This document shows, piece by piece, positions 50,593-63,425 of a stretch of 64,000 nucleotides of DNA (position 1 is the first letter of the stretch; every line of letters begins with the position of its first letter). The position numbers and the translations under genes are program-made. The notes under the pieces were generated by a model. It ran no database searches. It was not told the origin of the DNA and worked only from the letters and a program-made list of their open reading frames with translations. This DNA comes from Halomonas sp. 1513 (lineage in GTDB: Bacteria; Pseudomonadota; Gammaproteobacteria; Pseudomonadales; Halomonadaceae): NCBI GenBank assembly GCA_001971685.1, contig CP019326.1, forward strand, positions 2,542,001 through 2,606,000, written 5' to 3'.

Positions 50593-53241
50593 CTAGCCGG
50601 TATTGCGCAGTCCGGCGGCGATCCCCGCCATGGTCACCATCAGCGCCCGCGACAACTCGGGGCTGATCGCCCCGTCGGCGTCGCGGTTACGCTGCAGCAG
50701 TTCGGCCTGCAGGCCGTGCAGCGGGTCGATATAGGGGTTGCGCACCTCGATCGCCTGACGGATCAGCGGGGTGTTCTCGAGCAGCGCCTGCTGGTCGAGG
50801 ATCTCCAGCAGCACGCCCTGCAGCCGGGTGAAACGCTCGCGCAGGTTCATGCCCAGCGCCAGCAGCGCCGGCTCGTCGACCAGGCGCCGCTCGTAGTAGG
50901 CGGTGATCTCGACGTCGCCCTTGGCCAGCAGCATCTCGAGCATGTCGAGGTAGGTACCGAAGAACGGCCATTCGCGACGCATCTCGCGCAGCCGCTCGAG
51001 GCCGCCCTCCTCTTCCAGCCGGGTAATGAAGGCATCGCCGCTGCCCAGCCAGGCCGGCAGCATCAGGCGGGTCTGGGTCCAGGCGAAGATCCACGGAATC
51101 GCACGCAGCGTCTCGACGCCGCCGTCCTGGCGCCGCTTGGTGGGCCGTGAGCCGAGCGGCAGCCGCCCCAGCGCGCCCTCCGGCGTCACCGCGCGGAAAT
51201 AGGGCACGAAGTCGGGATCCTCGCGCACCACCCCGACGTAGCCGCGGTGAGCGATCTCGGCCAGGCGGTCCATCTCCTCGCGCCACTGCGGCTTGGGCGC
51301 CGGTGGCGGCAGCAGGGTCGCCTCGAGCACCGCGCAGGCGTAGATCTCCATCGAACGCAGCGCGATCTCCGGCTGACCGAACTTGAAGCGAATCATCTCG
51401 CCCTGCTCGGTGACCCGCAGGCTGCCGTTCACCGAACCCGGCGGCTGGGAGAGGATCGCCGCATGGGCCGGGCCGCCGCCGCGGCCGACGGTGCCGCCGC
51501 GGCCGTGGAACAGCGTCAGGTCCACGGCGTGCTCCTCGCAGACCTCGACCAGGGTCTCCTGGGCGCGATACTGGGCCCAGGCGGCGGCCAGCTGGCCGGC
51601 GTCCTTGGCCGAGTCGGAGTAGCCGATCATCACCTCCTGGCTATCCCCCACCAGGCGTCGATAGCCGGGCAGCGCCAGCAGCCGGTCGATCACGTCGCCG
51701 GCACGGTTGAGGTCATCGAGGGTCTCGAACAGCGGCGCGATGGGCAGCCGCACGTCGCCGCCGACCTCCTGCATCAGCAGCGCCACGGCCAGCACGTCGG
51801 AGGGCTGCGCCGCCATCGAGATGATGTAGGTGCCCAGCGCCTCGCGCTGCTCCCGGGCGATGACCCGGAAGGTGTCGATCACCTCGCGGGTCTCGGTGGA
51901 GCACTCCCAGCGGCGCGGGATCAGCGGGCGGCGGGATTCGAGTTCAGCGAGCAGGAAATCCTGGCGCTGCTGCTCGTCCCACTCGCGGTAGTGGCCCAGT
52001 TCGAGGAAGTCGGTGAGCTCCTCGAAGACCTGGCTGTGGCGACTCGCCTCCTGACGCACGTCGAGCTTGGTCAGGGTGACGCCGAACACCGCCACCCGGC
52101 GCAGGGTATCCAGCAGGGTGCCGTTGGCGATGGTGTCGAGCCCGACGTCGCATAGCGAGCGGTAGCAGGCCAGCAGCGGTGAATAGAGCTGGTCACGGGT
52201 CTCGATGATCTGCCCGCCCTCATGGCTGCGCCCGTCGAGGCACGCCTTGGCCCAGTCGCGGGTCGCCTCGACCCGCGTGGATAGGCGCTTGAGCAGTGCC
52301 CGATAGGGCTCGGCCTCGTCACCCACCTCGGCCTTGAGCGCACTGTTGGCCTTCCACATCGACAGCTCGGCCTTGAGCTGCTCGAGGTCGCGGAGATACA
52401 GATCGGCGGCCATCCAGCGGCCCAGCAGCAGCACCTCGCGGGTGACCTTGGCCGTCACATTGGGATTGCCGTCGCGGTCGCCGCCCATCCACGAGGCGAA
52501 GCGCAGCGGCGCGGCGTCTAGCGGCAAGCGTTCGCCGGCGGTTTCCAGCAGCAGGCTATCGAGGTCGCGATGGAAGTCGGGCACCGCCTGCCACAGCGAG
52601 TTCTCGATCACCGCAAAGCCCCACTTGGCCTCGTCCACCGGGGTGGGACGCTCGTGGCGAATCTCGTCGGTATGCCAGGCCTGGCTGATCAGCTCCTCGA
52701 GGCGGCCGTGGGCGCGGCTCGACTGCTCGGGATAGTCTGCCGCCGTCTCGATCACCGACAGGCAGTCGTCGATGGCGTCGTACTTCTGGATCAGGGTGCG
52801 CCGTATGACCTCGGTGGGATGGGCGGTGAGCACCAGCTCGACGCGCATTCCGGCCAGGGTCTCGACCAGCTTGCGCGGCGCGTGCCCTTCGGCCTCGGCG
52901 CGGCGCAGCAATTCGCCGAGCACCGGCTGCGAGCCCGGCTTGTAGTCCTCGACCCGGCGGTAGCGGGCGCGGTAGTGCTGCTCGGCGATATTGGCCAGGT
53001 TGAGAAACTGGTTGAAGGCGCGGGTCACCGGCAGCAGGTCGCGGTCGGGCAGCTTGCGCAGGAACTCGATCAGCTCGCGGCGGCTGGGCTGGTCGCCCTG
53101 GCGGCCGCGCTTGGCGAAGCCGCGGATGGTCTCGATCTTGTCGACGAAGGCGCTGCCCTGGTCGTCGGCAATGGTGCGCCCCAGGCTGTCGCCCAGCACA
53201 CGCACGTTGTCACGCAGCGATTCGTGGAGATCATCACTCAT
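50593..53241 (-). CDS. ppc: phosphoenolpyruvate carboxylase
   Basis: 882 aa, normal length. The catalytic His lies in VLTAHPTEVIRR, and the second signature FHGRGGTVGRGGGPAH is intact. GYSDSAKDAG and the LRAIPWIFAWTQTRLMLPAWLG segment are also conserved. The C-terminal end is RNTG, as expected. It forms oxaloacetate from phosphoenolpyruvate and bicarbonate. ATG 53241 has AGGAGG 9 nt upstream and overlaps the mazG stop by 8 bp, so the two are cotranscribed. Confidence 0.97.
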   Translation of the reverse strand: MSDDLHESLRDNVRVLGDSLGRTIADDQGSAFVDKIETIRGFAKRGRQGDQPSRRELIEFLRKLPDRDLLPVTRAFNQFLNLANIAEQHYRARYRRVEDYKPGSQPVLGELLRRAEAEGHAPRKLVETLAGMRVELVLTAHPTEVIRRTLIQKYDAIDDCLSVIETAADYPEQSSRAHGRLEELISQAWHTDEIRHERPTPVDEAKWGFAVIENSLWQAVPDFHRDLDSLLLETAGERLPLDAAPLRFASWMGGDRDGNPNVTAKVTREVLLLGRWMAADLYLRDLEQLKAELSMWKANSALKAEVGDEAEPYRALLKRLSTRVEATRDWAKACLDGRSHEGGQIIETRDQLYSPLLACYRSLCDVGLDTIANGTLLDTLRRVAVFGVTLTKLDVRQEASRHSQVFEELTDFLELGHYREWDEQQRQDFLLAELESRRPLIPRRWECSTETREVIDTFRVIAREQREALGTYIISMAAQPSDVLAVALLMQEVGGDVRLPIAPLFETLDDLNRAGDVIDRLLALPGYRRLVGDSQEVMIGYSDSAKDAGQLAAAWAQYRAQETLVEVCEEHAVDLTLFHGRGGTVGRGGGPAHAAILSQPPGSVNGSLRVTEQGEMIRFKFGQPEIALRSMEIYACAVLEATLLPPPAPKPQWREEMDRLAEIAHRGYVGVVREDPDFVPYFRAVTPEGALGRLPLGSRPTKRRQDGGVETLRAIPWIFAWTQTRLMLPAWLGSGDAFITRLEEEGGLERLREMRREWPFFGTYLDMLEMLLAKGDVEITAYYERRLVDEPALLALGMNLRERFTRLQGVLLEILDQQALLENTPLIRQAIEVRNPYIDPLHGLQAELLQRNRDADGAISPELSRALMVTMAGIAAGLRNTG

Positions 53242-54109
53242 GGGCGGCGCCCTCCTTGCGGTCATCAGGGGTAGCTTCGTGGCGCTTGGCGTCTTGCCAG
53301 TGCGCCTCCATTTCGTCGAGCGTCACCGACGCCGGCTGCTGGCCGCGCGTGGCCAGGGCGGCCTCGACGTGGCGAAAGCGGCGCTCGAACTTGGCATTGG
53401 TGGCACGCAGGCACTGCTCGGGATCGGCCTTGAGGGTCCGCGCCAGGTTGGTCACCGCGAACAGCAGGTCGCCGACTTCTTCGGCGGCGTGGTCGCGGTC
53501 GCCGGCGTCCAGCGCCTCCTCGACCTCGGCCAGCTCCTCACGGATCTTGTCGATCACCCCGCGGCTGTCGGGCCAGTCGAAGCCGACCCGTGCGGCGCGC
53601 TTGGAGAGCTTGGCGGCCCGCGATAGCGCCGGCAGCGTGCGCGGCACGTCGTCGAGCACCGAGACGCTTGCCGCGCCATCGGCGCGGGCGGCGCGCTCCT
53701 CGGCCTTGAGCGACTCCCAGCGGCTGTTGACCTGGCGGGTCTGGACCTGCTCGGCGCTCACCCCGGCAGGGCGCCGCGATGCCAGGCTGCCGTCGGGGAA
53801 GACGTGGGGATGCCGCTGTAGCATCTTGGCGGTCAGGGTATGCACCACGTCGTGGAAGTCGAAACGCCCCTGCTCGGCGCCGAAGCGGGCGTAGTAGACC
53901 ACCTGGAACAGCAGGTCGCCGAGCTCGCCGGGCAGCTCGTCGAAGGCGCGCCGCTCGATGGCGTCGGCGACCTCGTAGGCCTCTTCCAGGGTGTGCGGGA
54001 CGATGCTGTCCCAGTCCTGCTGGAGGTCCCAGGGACAGCCCTGCTGCGGGTCGCGCAGCACCGCCATCAGGCTCAGCAGATCGTCCAGATCGTAGCGTGG
54101 CAGGCTCAT
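53234..54109 (-). CDS. mazG: nucleoside triphosphate pyrophosphohydrolase MazG
   Basis: 291 aa. Two MazG domains are visible: N-terminal with CPWDLQQDWDSIVPHTLEEAYEVADAIE...ELPGELGDLLFQVVYYA, and C-terminal with IREELAEVEEALDAGDRDHAAEEVGDLLFAVTNLAR. The EExxE-12-ExxD metal-binding pattern is present in each. It hydrolyses (d)NTPs and can lower (p)ppGpp effects in E. coli. Its ATG overlaps the relA stop by 4 bp, keeping the relA-mazG order seen in enterics. Confidence 0.95.
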   Translation of the reverse strand: MSLPRYDLDDLLSLMAVLRDPQQGCPWDLQQDWDSIVPHTLEEAYEVADAIERRAFDELPGELGDLLFQVVYYARFGAEQGRFDFHDVVHTLTAKMLQRHPHVFPDGSLASRRPAGVSAEQVQTRQVNSRWESLKAEERAARADGAASVSVLDDVPRTLPALSRAAKLSKRAARVGFDWPDSRGVIDKIREELAEVEEALDAGDRDHAAEEVGDLLFAVTNLARTLKADPEQCLRATNAKFERRFRHVEAALATRGQQPASVTLDEMEAHWQDAKRHEATPDDRKEGAAHE

Positions 54110-56385
54110 GGCTGCGGCCTCCGCTGGCGCCCGTGGCGCGGCTTGCCACCGCTGCGCAGGCGCTTGACGTCGATCACATTGGGCAGCTGCTGAATGCGCG
54201 AGAATAGCCGGCCGAGGGTCTCCAGGCCGTCGACCTCGACGGTGATCGACATCCGCGCGATGCCGTCGTCCTGATCGGTGAGGGTGTTCACCGACAGCAC
54301 GTTGACCCGGTCGTTGCTGAGCACCCCGGTGACGTCGCGCAGCAGCCCGGAACGGTCCCAGGCCTCGATCTCGATATCCACCGGATACTGGGTGCGTGCC
54401 CGCTCGCCCCACTCCACCTCGATCACCCGCTGCGGCTCGTCGAGGCGCAGTTGCAGGATGTTGGGGCAGTCCTGGCGGTGCACGGTCACGCCGCGCCCCT
54501 GGGTGATGAAGCCGACGATCGGCTCGCCGGGCACCGGGTGGCAGCAGTTGGCCATGCTGGTCTTGAGGTTGCCGACCCCGAGCACGGTGATCGCATCGCC
54601 GTCACTCTTGCTCGCGGCGCGCCGCGGCTTGGCCAGCAGCCGGTCGAGCTGCTCCTGGTCATCCGACTCGCCGAACAGCTGCTGGGCCTGGTGGAGCACC
54701 TGGCCGATGCGCAGGTCGCCCGCACCGAGGGCGGCGTACATGTCCTCGACGCTGGTGTAGTTGACCTTGCGCGCCAGGGTGAGGAGATCCATGTCCTCGA
54801 CGTCGAGGCGCTTCATCTCCTTGTCGAACAGCGCCTTGCCCTCTTCGAGGTTCTGGCTGCGCGCCTGCTGCTTGAACCAGGCCTGGATCTTGGCCCGCGC
54901 CCGGGAGGTGCGCACGAAGCCCAGCGAGGGGTTGATCCAGTCGCGGCTGGGGCCACCCTTGGTGGCGGTGAGGATCTCGACCTGCTGGCCGGTCTTGAGC
55001 TTGTAGGTCAGCGGCACGATGCGTCCATTGACCTTGGCGCCGCGGCAGCGATGGCCGATCTCGGTATGCACGCGGTAGGCGAAATCGATGGGCGTGGCGA
55101 CCTTGGGCAGGTCGATGACGTGGCCGTCGGGGGTGAACACATAGATGCGGTCCGGGGCCACGTCGCTGTTCAGCCCCTCGCGCAGATCACCGAAGTCGCC
55201 GACCTCGTCCTGCCACTCGAGCACCTGGCGCAGCCAGGCGATCTTCTCTTCGTAGCTCGAACTCTTGGCCTTGGTGTCGTGGCCCTTGTAGCGCCAGTGG
55301 GCGCATACCCCGAGCTCGGCCTCCTCGTGCATGGCGAAGGTGCGAATCTGGATCTCCAGCACCTTGTTCTCGGGCCCCAGCACCGCGGTGTGCAGCGACT
55401 GGTAGCCGTTCTTCTTGGGGTTGGCGATATAGTCGTCGAACTCGTTGGGCACGTGGTGCCAGCGCGAGTGGACGATACCCAGCGCGGTGTAGCAGTCGGC
55501 CACCTCGGGCACCAGGATACGCACCGCGCGCACGTCGTAGACCTGCGAGAAATCGATGCGCTTGCGCTTCATCTTGCGCCAGATCGAATAGATATGCTTG
55601 GCGCGGCCGTCGACCTGGGTGCGCGAGATGCCCTGGGCCTCGAGCAGCCCCTTGAGGGTCTCGACCACTTCGTGGATATAGCGGTCGCGGTCGAGGCGCT
55701 TCTCGGCCAGCTGCTTGGCGATCGACTTGTAGTCGTCCTCGTGCAGATAGCGGAAGGAGAGATCCTCGAGCTCCCACTTGAGATGGCCGATGCCCAGCCG
55801 GTGGGCCAGCGGCGCGTAGATGTCGAACACTTCACGGGCCACCCGCAGCCGCTTGTCGCGGGTGGCATCCTTGACCTGGCGCAGCGCACAGGTGCGCTCG
55901 GCGATCTTGATCAGCGCCACGCGCACGTCGTCGATCATGGTCACCAGCATCTTGCGCAGGTTGTCCTGCTGGTCATGCTGGGTCATGCCGTGGCTCGGCG
56001 TCTGGTGGCTGATCGCCGCCATCTGCAATACGCCGTCGATCAGCCCGGCCACCTCGCCACCGAAGCGCTTGGCCACCGCCTCGATGCCGATCAGTCCTTC
56101 GCGCACCGCGCGGTAGAGCACCGCCGCCTCGAGCACCTCCTGATCGAGGGTGAGCTCGCCGAGGATATCGGCCATCTCCAGGCCCATGCGAAAACTCGAG
56201 CCGTCGGCCAGCCACGCCTTGTGCGGACGCTCGGCGTCCCTGGCCAGGCGGTCGGCGAGCTCACAGGCTTCGCGCATCTCGCCCACGTCACGCAGGGTGA
56301 CATCCTCCTGCAGGCGGGCCAGCCATTGTGGTATGTCGACCGCCCCGTCGGCGGTCAGCGGCTGGTCTTCACGCACCTTCACCAT
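54106..56385 (-). CDS. relA: GTP pyrophosphokinase RelA
   Basis: 759 aa. The N-terminal pseudo-hydrolase domain lacks the HD motif of SpoT (the equivalent segment reads AAVLYRAVREGLIG), so it is a synthetase-only enzyme. The synthetase domain contains GRAKHIYSIWRKMKRK, YDVRAVRILV and IANPKKNGYQSLHTAVLGPENKVLEIQIRT. TGS, Zn-finger-like (CCHPVPGEPIVG) and C-terminal ACT domains follow. It produces (p)ppGpp on ribosomes under amino-acid starvation. Confidence 0.96.
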   Translation of the reverse strand: MVKVREDQPLTADGAVDIPQWLARLQEDVTLRDVGEMREACELADRLARDAERPHKAWLADGSSFRMGLEMADILGELTLDQEVLEAAVLYRAVREGLIGIEAVAKRFGGEVAGLIDGVLQMAAISHQTPSHGMTQHDQQDNLRKMLVTMIDDVRVALIKIAERTCALRQVKDATRDKRLRVAREVFDIYAPLAHRLGIGHLKWELEDLSFRYLHEDDYKSIAKQLAEKRLDRDRYIHEVVETLKGLLEAQGISRTQVDGRAKHIYSIWRKMKRKRIDFSQVYDVRAVRILVPEVADCYTALGIVHSRWHHVPNEFDDYIANPKKNGYQSLHTAVLGPENKVLEIQIRTFAMHEEAELGVCAHWRYKGHDTKAKSSSYEEKIAWLRQVLEWQDEVGDFGDLREGLNSDVAPDRIYVFTPDGHVIDLPKVATPIDFAYRVHTEIGHRCRGAKVNGRIVPLTYKLKTGQQVEILTATKGGPSRDWINPSLGFVRTSRARAKIQAWFKQQARSQNLEEGKALFDKEMKRLDVEDMDLLTLARKVNYTSVEDMYAALGAGDLRIGQVLHQAQQLFGESDDQEQLDRLLAKPRRAASKSDGDAITVLGVGNLKTSMANCCHPVPGEPIVGFITQGRGVTVHRQDCPNILQLRLDEPQRVIEVEWGERARTQYPVDIEIEAWDRSGLLRDVTGVLSNDRVNVLSVNTLTDQDDGIARMSITVEVDGLETLGRLFSRIQQLPNVIDVKRLRSGGKPRHGRQRRPQP

Positions 56386-56412
56386 GGGGTTGCGTTCCTC
56401 TCGTTGGGTGGC

Positions 56413-57801
56413 TCATCCGCCGCGTTCGAATAGCAGCATGGCTTCCAGATGAGCAGTCTGCGCGAACATGTCGGCCACGGCCGCGCGAGTCATTCGATAA
56501 CCACCTTGCACAAGGCGTGCCGCATCGCGGGCCAGGGTGGCCGGATCGCAGGCGATGTAGAGCAGCTGCGGCACGCCGCTGTCGGCCAGCTCGGCACACA
56601 GGGTGTCGGCACCGTCCCGCGGCGGGTCGAGCACCACCAGGCTCGGCCCCCAGGCCAGCACCTCGCGCACCGCGGCGGCCTGGGTCAGGTCGGCTTGGCG
56701 AGCAGTGACGTTATCCAGGGCGTTATGCCGGGCGTTGGCGGCGAGTCGCTCGACCATCGCCGGATTGCCCTCGACGCCCAGCACCTCGCCGCCGCGGCAG
56801 GCCAGCGCCAGGCTCAGGTTGCCTACCCCGGCGTAGAGGTCGAGTACGCGGGCAGCAGGAGCGGGGGCGAGCCATGCCAGGGCCGTGTCGATGAGACGCT
56901 GATTGACCGCCGCGTTGACCTGCACGAAATCTCCCGGGGCGAACCTCAGGGTCACCTCACGTCCATCGGCCACGATGCGATAGCACAGCTCGGGCTCGGC
57001 ACTCAGCCATTCGAGCCGGGCGTCGTCACGCCCCAGCCACCACGCCAGGCTGACGCCCTGGGCGGCGGCAAAGGCCTGCCAGCGCACGCGGTCGCCGGCG
57101 TGCTCGCGAAGCTGACGCACCACCAGGGTGGCCCCGGCGTCGCTGTCGATGAGTTCGATGTGGCCGACATGGCGCGGCGCCTCCAGGGCCGCCAGCTGGT
57201 GGTGCAGCGGCGCCAGCAGCGCCGCCAGTCGCGGCACCAGAATAGTGCACTGGTGGATGTCGAGCAGGTGATGGCTGCCCTTGGCACGAAAGCCGAGGTG
57301 GATCGCGCCCTGGGCGTCGACCTTGACGCCGAGTCGCGCCCGCCGCCGATAGCCATGGCCATGCGCGGCAAGTACCGCGCTGTTCGCCGGCAGGCTCAGC
57401 CCCTCACGCGCCAGGTGCTCACCGAGCACCGCCAGCTTGTGCTCGCGCTGGCCGGCTTGGTCGAGGTGCTGCAGGTCGCAGCCGCCGCACTGGCCGAAGT
57501 GGCGACACGCCGGGGCGACGCGCTGCTCGGACGCCTCGAGCAGCTCGCGGACGTGGGCCTCATCGTAGCGTTTGCGCTGGCGATGCACCGCCGCCCGAAC
57601 GCGCTCCCCCGGCAGGGCGCGCTCGACGAACAGCGCCTTGCCATCGCTGCGATGGGCTACCCCGCGTCCGTCATGGGCCAGGCGTTCGATCACCACGCTG
57701 TCGCCGTCGGCGACTTCGCGCACCGGCGCCTTGTCGCGCTGCTGCAGTCCCGAGGTGCCCGAGGCGGGGCGCGCCGTGCGGCGCTTGCCGAGCATCGCCA
57801 T
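56413..57801 (-). CDS. rlmD: 23S rRNA (uracil1939-C5)-methyltransferase
   Basis: 462 aa. A TRAM domain (about residues 30-90) is followed by the [4Fe-4S] cysteines CRHFGQCGGC and a fourth Cys near QCTILVP. The SAM domain has LDLYAGVGNLSLAL, and the catalytic Cys lies in YIACDPATLARDA. The start overlaps the cysM stop by one base (TGATG); an ATG 6 bp further in is an alternative. The methyltransferase targets U1939 of 23S rRNA. Confidence 0.95.
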   Translation of the reverse strand: MAMLGKRRTARPASGTSGLQQRDKAPVREVADGDSVVIERLAHDGRGVAHRSDGKALFVERALPGERVRAAVHRQRKRYDEAHVRELLEASEQRVAPACRHFGQCGGCDLQHLDQAGQREHKLAVLGEHLAREGLSLPANSAVLAAHGHGYRRRARLGVKVDAQGAIHLGFRAKGSHHLLDIHQCTILVPRLAALLAPLHHQLAALEAPRHVGHIELIDSDAGATLVVRQLREHAGDRVRWQAFAAAQGVSLAWWLGRDDARLEWLSAEPELCYRIVADGREVTLRFAPGDFVQVNAAVNQRLIDTALAWLAPAPAARVLDLYAGVGNLSLALACRGGEVLGVEGNPAMVERLAANARHNALDNVTARQADLTQAAAVREVLAWGPSLVVLDPPRDGADTLCAELADSGVPQLLYIACDPATLARDAARLVQGGYRMTRAAVADMFAQTAHLEAMLLFERGG

Positions 57802-58697
57802 CAGGCCTCCGGCGCATAGAGGCCGGTGGACAGGTAGCGGTCGCCGCGGTCGCAGACGATGAAGGCGATCACTGCGTTCTCGACCTCCTCGGCGATGCGC
57901 AGCGCGCCGGCCAGCGCCCCGCCGGACGAGACGCCGGCCAGGATGCCCTCCTCGCGGGCCAGCCGGCGCATGTGCACCTCGGCTTCGTGCTGGCCGATGT
58001 CTAGCACGCGGTCGACCCGGCTGGCATCGAAGATGCGCGGCAGGTAGGCCTCCGGCCAGCGGCGAATGCCGGCGATGCTGGCGCCGTCCTCGGGCTGCAG
58101 GCCGACGATCTGCACCGCCGGGTTCTGCTGCTTGAGATACTCGGAGACGCCCATGATGGTGCCGGTGGTGCCCATCGAACTAATGAAATGGGTGATGCTG
58201 CCGTCGGTCTGCTGCCACAGCTCCGGCCCGGTGGTGCGGAAGTGTGCCAGCGGGTTGTCGGGGTTGGCGAACTGATCCAGCGCCTTGCCCTCGCCGCGGG
58301 CGATCATGGTATCGGCGAGATCGCGGGCGCCTTCCATGCCGGCGTCCTTGGACACCGTGATCAGCTTGGCGCCGAACGCCGCCATGGCCTGCTTGCGTTC
58401 GCTGGAGGCGTTATCGGGCATGATCAGGGTCATGCCGTAGCCCTTGATGGCGGCGGCCATGGCCAGCGCGATGCCGGTATTGCCCGAGGTCGCCTCGATC
58501 AGAGTGTCGCCGGGGCGAATCTCGCCGCGGGCTTCGGCCTGCTGAATCATCGATAGCGCCGGGCGGTCCTTGACCGAGCCGGCCGGGTTGTTGCCTTCGA
58601 GCTTGGCCAGCAGGGTGTTGTTGCGCCCCGCGGCAATGCGCTTCAGGCGGACCAGGGGGGTGTTGCCGACCACATCCTCGAGCGTGGGAAAGTGCAT
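57801..58697 (-). CDS. cysM: cysteine synthase B
   Basis: 298 aa PLP enzyme. The Lys Schiff-base region is PAGSVKDRPALSMI, and the substrate loop EATSGNTGIALA and glycine-rich SSMGTTGTIMG are conserved. The CysM branch is indicated by RRWPEAYLPRIFDASRVD and the short C-terminus. It makes cysteine from O-acetylserine and sulfide or thiosulfate. ATG 58697 has AAGGA 8 nt upstream and a TATAAT (58734-58729) further up. Confidence 0.95.
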   Translation of the reverse strand: MHFPTLEDVVGNTPLVRLKRIAAGRNNTLLAKLEGNNPAGSVKDRPALSMIQQAEARGEIRPGDTLIEATSGNTGIALAMAAAIKGYGMTLIMPDNASSERKQAMAAFGAKLITVSKDAGMEGARDLADTMIARGEGKALDQFANPDNPLAHFRTTGPELWQQTDGSITHFISSMGTTGTIMGVSEYLKQQNPAVQIVGLQPEDGASIAGIRRWPEAYLPRIFDASRVDRVLDIGQHEAEVHMRRLAREEGILAGVSSGGALAGALRIAEEVENAVIAFIVCDRGDRYLSTGLYAPEA

Positions 58698-58728
58698 GCG
58701 AAGCGTCCTTCTTAAAGCGTATACAGCG

Positions 58729-58758
58729 ATTATATCCGTGCCCGTCGGTGGGTGACAG
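58729..58758 (-). promoter_or_regulatory. promoter of the cysM-rlmD-relA-mazG-ppc cluster
   Basis: Minus-strand TATAAT at 58734-58729, preceded 18 bp upstream by CTGTCA (58758-58753, 4/6). The predicted leader to cysM is about 25 nt. The same segment carries CATAAT at 58778-58783 on the plus strand, a possible -10 for gacS. Confidence 0.55.
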
Positions 58759-58815
58759 GGATGGACCCGCGGTGTGGCATAATGCGCGCATCGATTGTCG
58801 CGCGGATCCAAGGCC

Positions 58816-61500
<2,685 letters not shown>

Positions 61501-61823
61501 ACGGTGACCACGCCGGCGGCCTGGGCCTGCGCACGGGCACGCCCGGCCAGGACCAGCGAGGGCCGGCCAAGGGCATCATTGACGACCTCGATCTCGGTCC
61601 AGCGCATGCCGTGGCGTAGCCCGGTGCCGAGTGCCTTGAGGAACGCCTCCTTGGCGGCAAAGCGCTTGGCCAGAAAGGCCGCCGGCTGCGGGTGGCGGTG
61701 ATAGCGATCCAGCTCGGCAGGCCCCAGCAGACGCTGCGCGAAGCGCTCGCCGTGGCGCGCCATACCCGCCGCAAAGCGGTCGATACGCGCCAGGTCGTTG
61801 CCGATTCCCAGGATCATGGTGAT

Positions 61824-62615
61824 TCAGCCGTGTGCATGGTCATGGTCATGATCGTGCTCGTCCAGCGCCGCCAGCAGCCCGGCCTCCTGGCCGGCGATCA
61901 CCAGCCGCTTCATCTCGGCCACGGCCTCCTTGAGCCCCACGAAAAGGGCGCGGGCGATGATCGCATGGCCGATGTTGAGCTCATGGATGCCGCCGATCGC
62001 CGCGATGGCTTCGACGTTGTGGTAGTGCAGGCCGTGCCCGGCGTTGACGGTCAGCCCCAGGTCGAGGGCCATCTCGGCCGCCGCGGCGATCCGCGCATGC
62101 TCCTCACGCGCCGCCTGGCCGCTGGCCTCGGCGTAAGCACCGGTGTGCAATTCGATGACCGGCGCGCCGGCCCGCGCCGCGGCCTCGATCTGGGCCGGAT
62201 CAGGATCGATGAACAGCGACACCTCGCAGCCGGCCTCGGCCAGCCGCTGGCAGGCGGCCCGCACCGCCTCGAAACCGCCAACCACGTCCAGACCGCCCTC
62301 GGTGGTCAGCTCCTCGCGCTTCTCCGGCACCAGGCAGACGTGGGCCGGGCGCACCTCCTCGGCCAGCCGAATCATCGCCTCGGTGACCGCCATCTCGAGG
62401 TTCATGCGGGTATTGAGGGTCTCGGCCAACAACCGCACATCGCGCTCCTGGATATGCCGGCGATCCTCGCGCAGGTGCACGGTGATCCCGTCGGCACCGG
62501 CCTCCTCGGCCAGCAGGGCAGCCTGGATGGGGTCCGGATAGCGGGTACCGCGCGCCTGGCGCAGGGTGGCGATATGATCGATATTGACGCCAAGCTGGAT
62601 ACGGGGCGCGTGCAT
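61824..62615 (-). CDS. pdxJ: pyridoxine 5'-phosphate synthase
   Basis: 263 aa. The N-terminus [19 protein letters not shown] and the active-site [19 protein letters not shown] match PdxJ. A C-terminal His-rich tail ([12 protein letters not shown]) is an unusual addition that could bind metal and affect purification or localisation. It condenses 1-deoxyxylulose 5-phosphate and 3-amino-2-oxopropyl phosphate. It lies 60 bp downstream of recO. Confidence 0.96.
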   Translation of the reverse strand: MHAPRIQLGVNIDHIATLRQARGTRYPDPIQAALLAEEAGADGITVHLREDRRHIQERDVRLLAETLNTRMNLEMAVTEAMIRLAEEVRPAHVCLVPEKREELTTEGGLDVVGGFEAVRAACQRLAEAGCEVSLFIDPDPAQIEAAARAGAPVIELHTGAYAEASGQAAREEHARIAAAAEMALDLGLTVNAGHGLHYHNVEAIAAIGGIHELNIGHAIIARALFVGLKEAVAEMKRLVIAGQEAGLLAALDEHDHDHDHAHG

Positions 62616-62675
62616 AATGGGTCTCCACGGTTGGACGGGTTGAGCATCCGCTGCCGGGACGGCAGCGTTTGGCGA

Positions 62676-63389
62676 TCAGGATGACGCGCGGTGGCGACGC
62701 GCAGCAAGCCGCTGCATCAGCTCGCGCGAACGCAGCGGTCGAGTGCCCAGCAGCGGCGCCAGTGCCGCTCGCGTCACGACCTTGGCAGGGCCGGCCAGCC
62801 CCGGTGCCTCCCACTGGCCGCTGGCCAACAGGCGCAGGGTGCGGCCATCGAGCCCCTGCCCGGCACCCGGCGGGAGCGCCTCGAAGGCGCGCGCCTCGGC
62901 GCGGTAGACGTAGCGGCGCTGGGGGTCGAGCTGGCCATCGCTCAGGTCACGGAACAGCGGCTCGGCATCCAGCAGCTCGAGCAGCGCCAGCTCCAGTCGG
63001 CGCAGCGCGCTGGCCCTAACCTCGGGTCGCGGCAGGGCCTCGAGGGTGGCGCCGTAGAAGGCGAACACCTCACGCCCCGGCAGCTCCAGCGGCAGCACCC
63101 TGGCCAGCAGTTCGTTGGCATACAGCCCGCACAGCAAGCCCTCGCCGGCCAGCAGCGCCGCACTGCCGGTGCTCTCCATCAGCCGCAGCCGCTTGAGCTC
63201 GCCACTGCCGACCCAGGTCACGTGCAGCGGCGCAAACGGCTGCAGGCGGCCCCGCGAGCGGCTCCCCGGGCGCTGCACGCCCTGGGCCACCGCCCTGACC
63301 CGACCGTGACCCAGCGTCAGCAGGTCGACCAGCGCGCTGGTCTCGCGGTACGGCCGCTTGTGGAGCAGGAACGCGGGTTCGGGCTGCAT
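62676..63389 (-). CDS. recO: DNA repair protein RecO
   Basis: 237 aa. The OB-fold N-terminus is PAFLLHKRPYRETSALVDLLTLGHGRVRAVAQGVQRPGSRSRG, followed by the family helical domain (LFCGLYANELL-like: GLLCGLYANELLARVLP, then FAFYGATLEAL-like). The C-terminal zinc finger is absent, as in E. coli. It supports RecFOR loading of RecA. It is 36 bp downstream of era. Confidence 0.93.
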   Translation of the reverse strand: MQPEPAFLLHKRPYRETSALVDLLTLGHGRVRAVAQGVQRPGSRSRGRLQPFAPLHVTWVGSGELKRLRLMESTGSAALLAGEGLLCGLYANELLARVLPLELPGREVFAFYGATLEALPRPEVRASALRRLELALLELLDAEPLFRDLSDGQLDPQRRYVYRAEARAFEALPPGAGQGLDGRTLRLLASGQWEAPGLAGPAKVVTRAALAPLLGTRPLRSRELMQRLAARRHRASS

Positions 63390-63425
63390 GATCGGTCCTT
63401 GGGAAGGCTCAGACGAGCACGCCGC

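Noticed and set aside
54451..56433. Open frame of 660 codons on the plus strand within relA
   Set aside because: Antisense to a full-length relA with conserved motifs; no recognisable domain.
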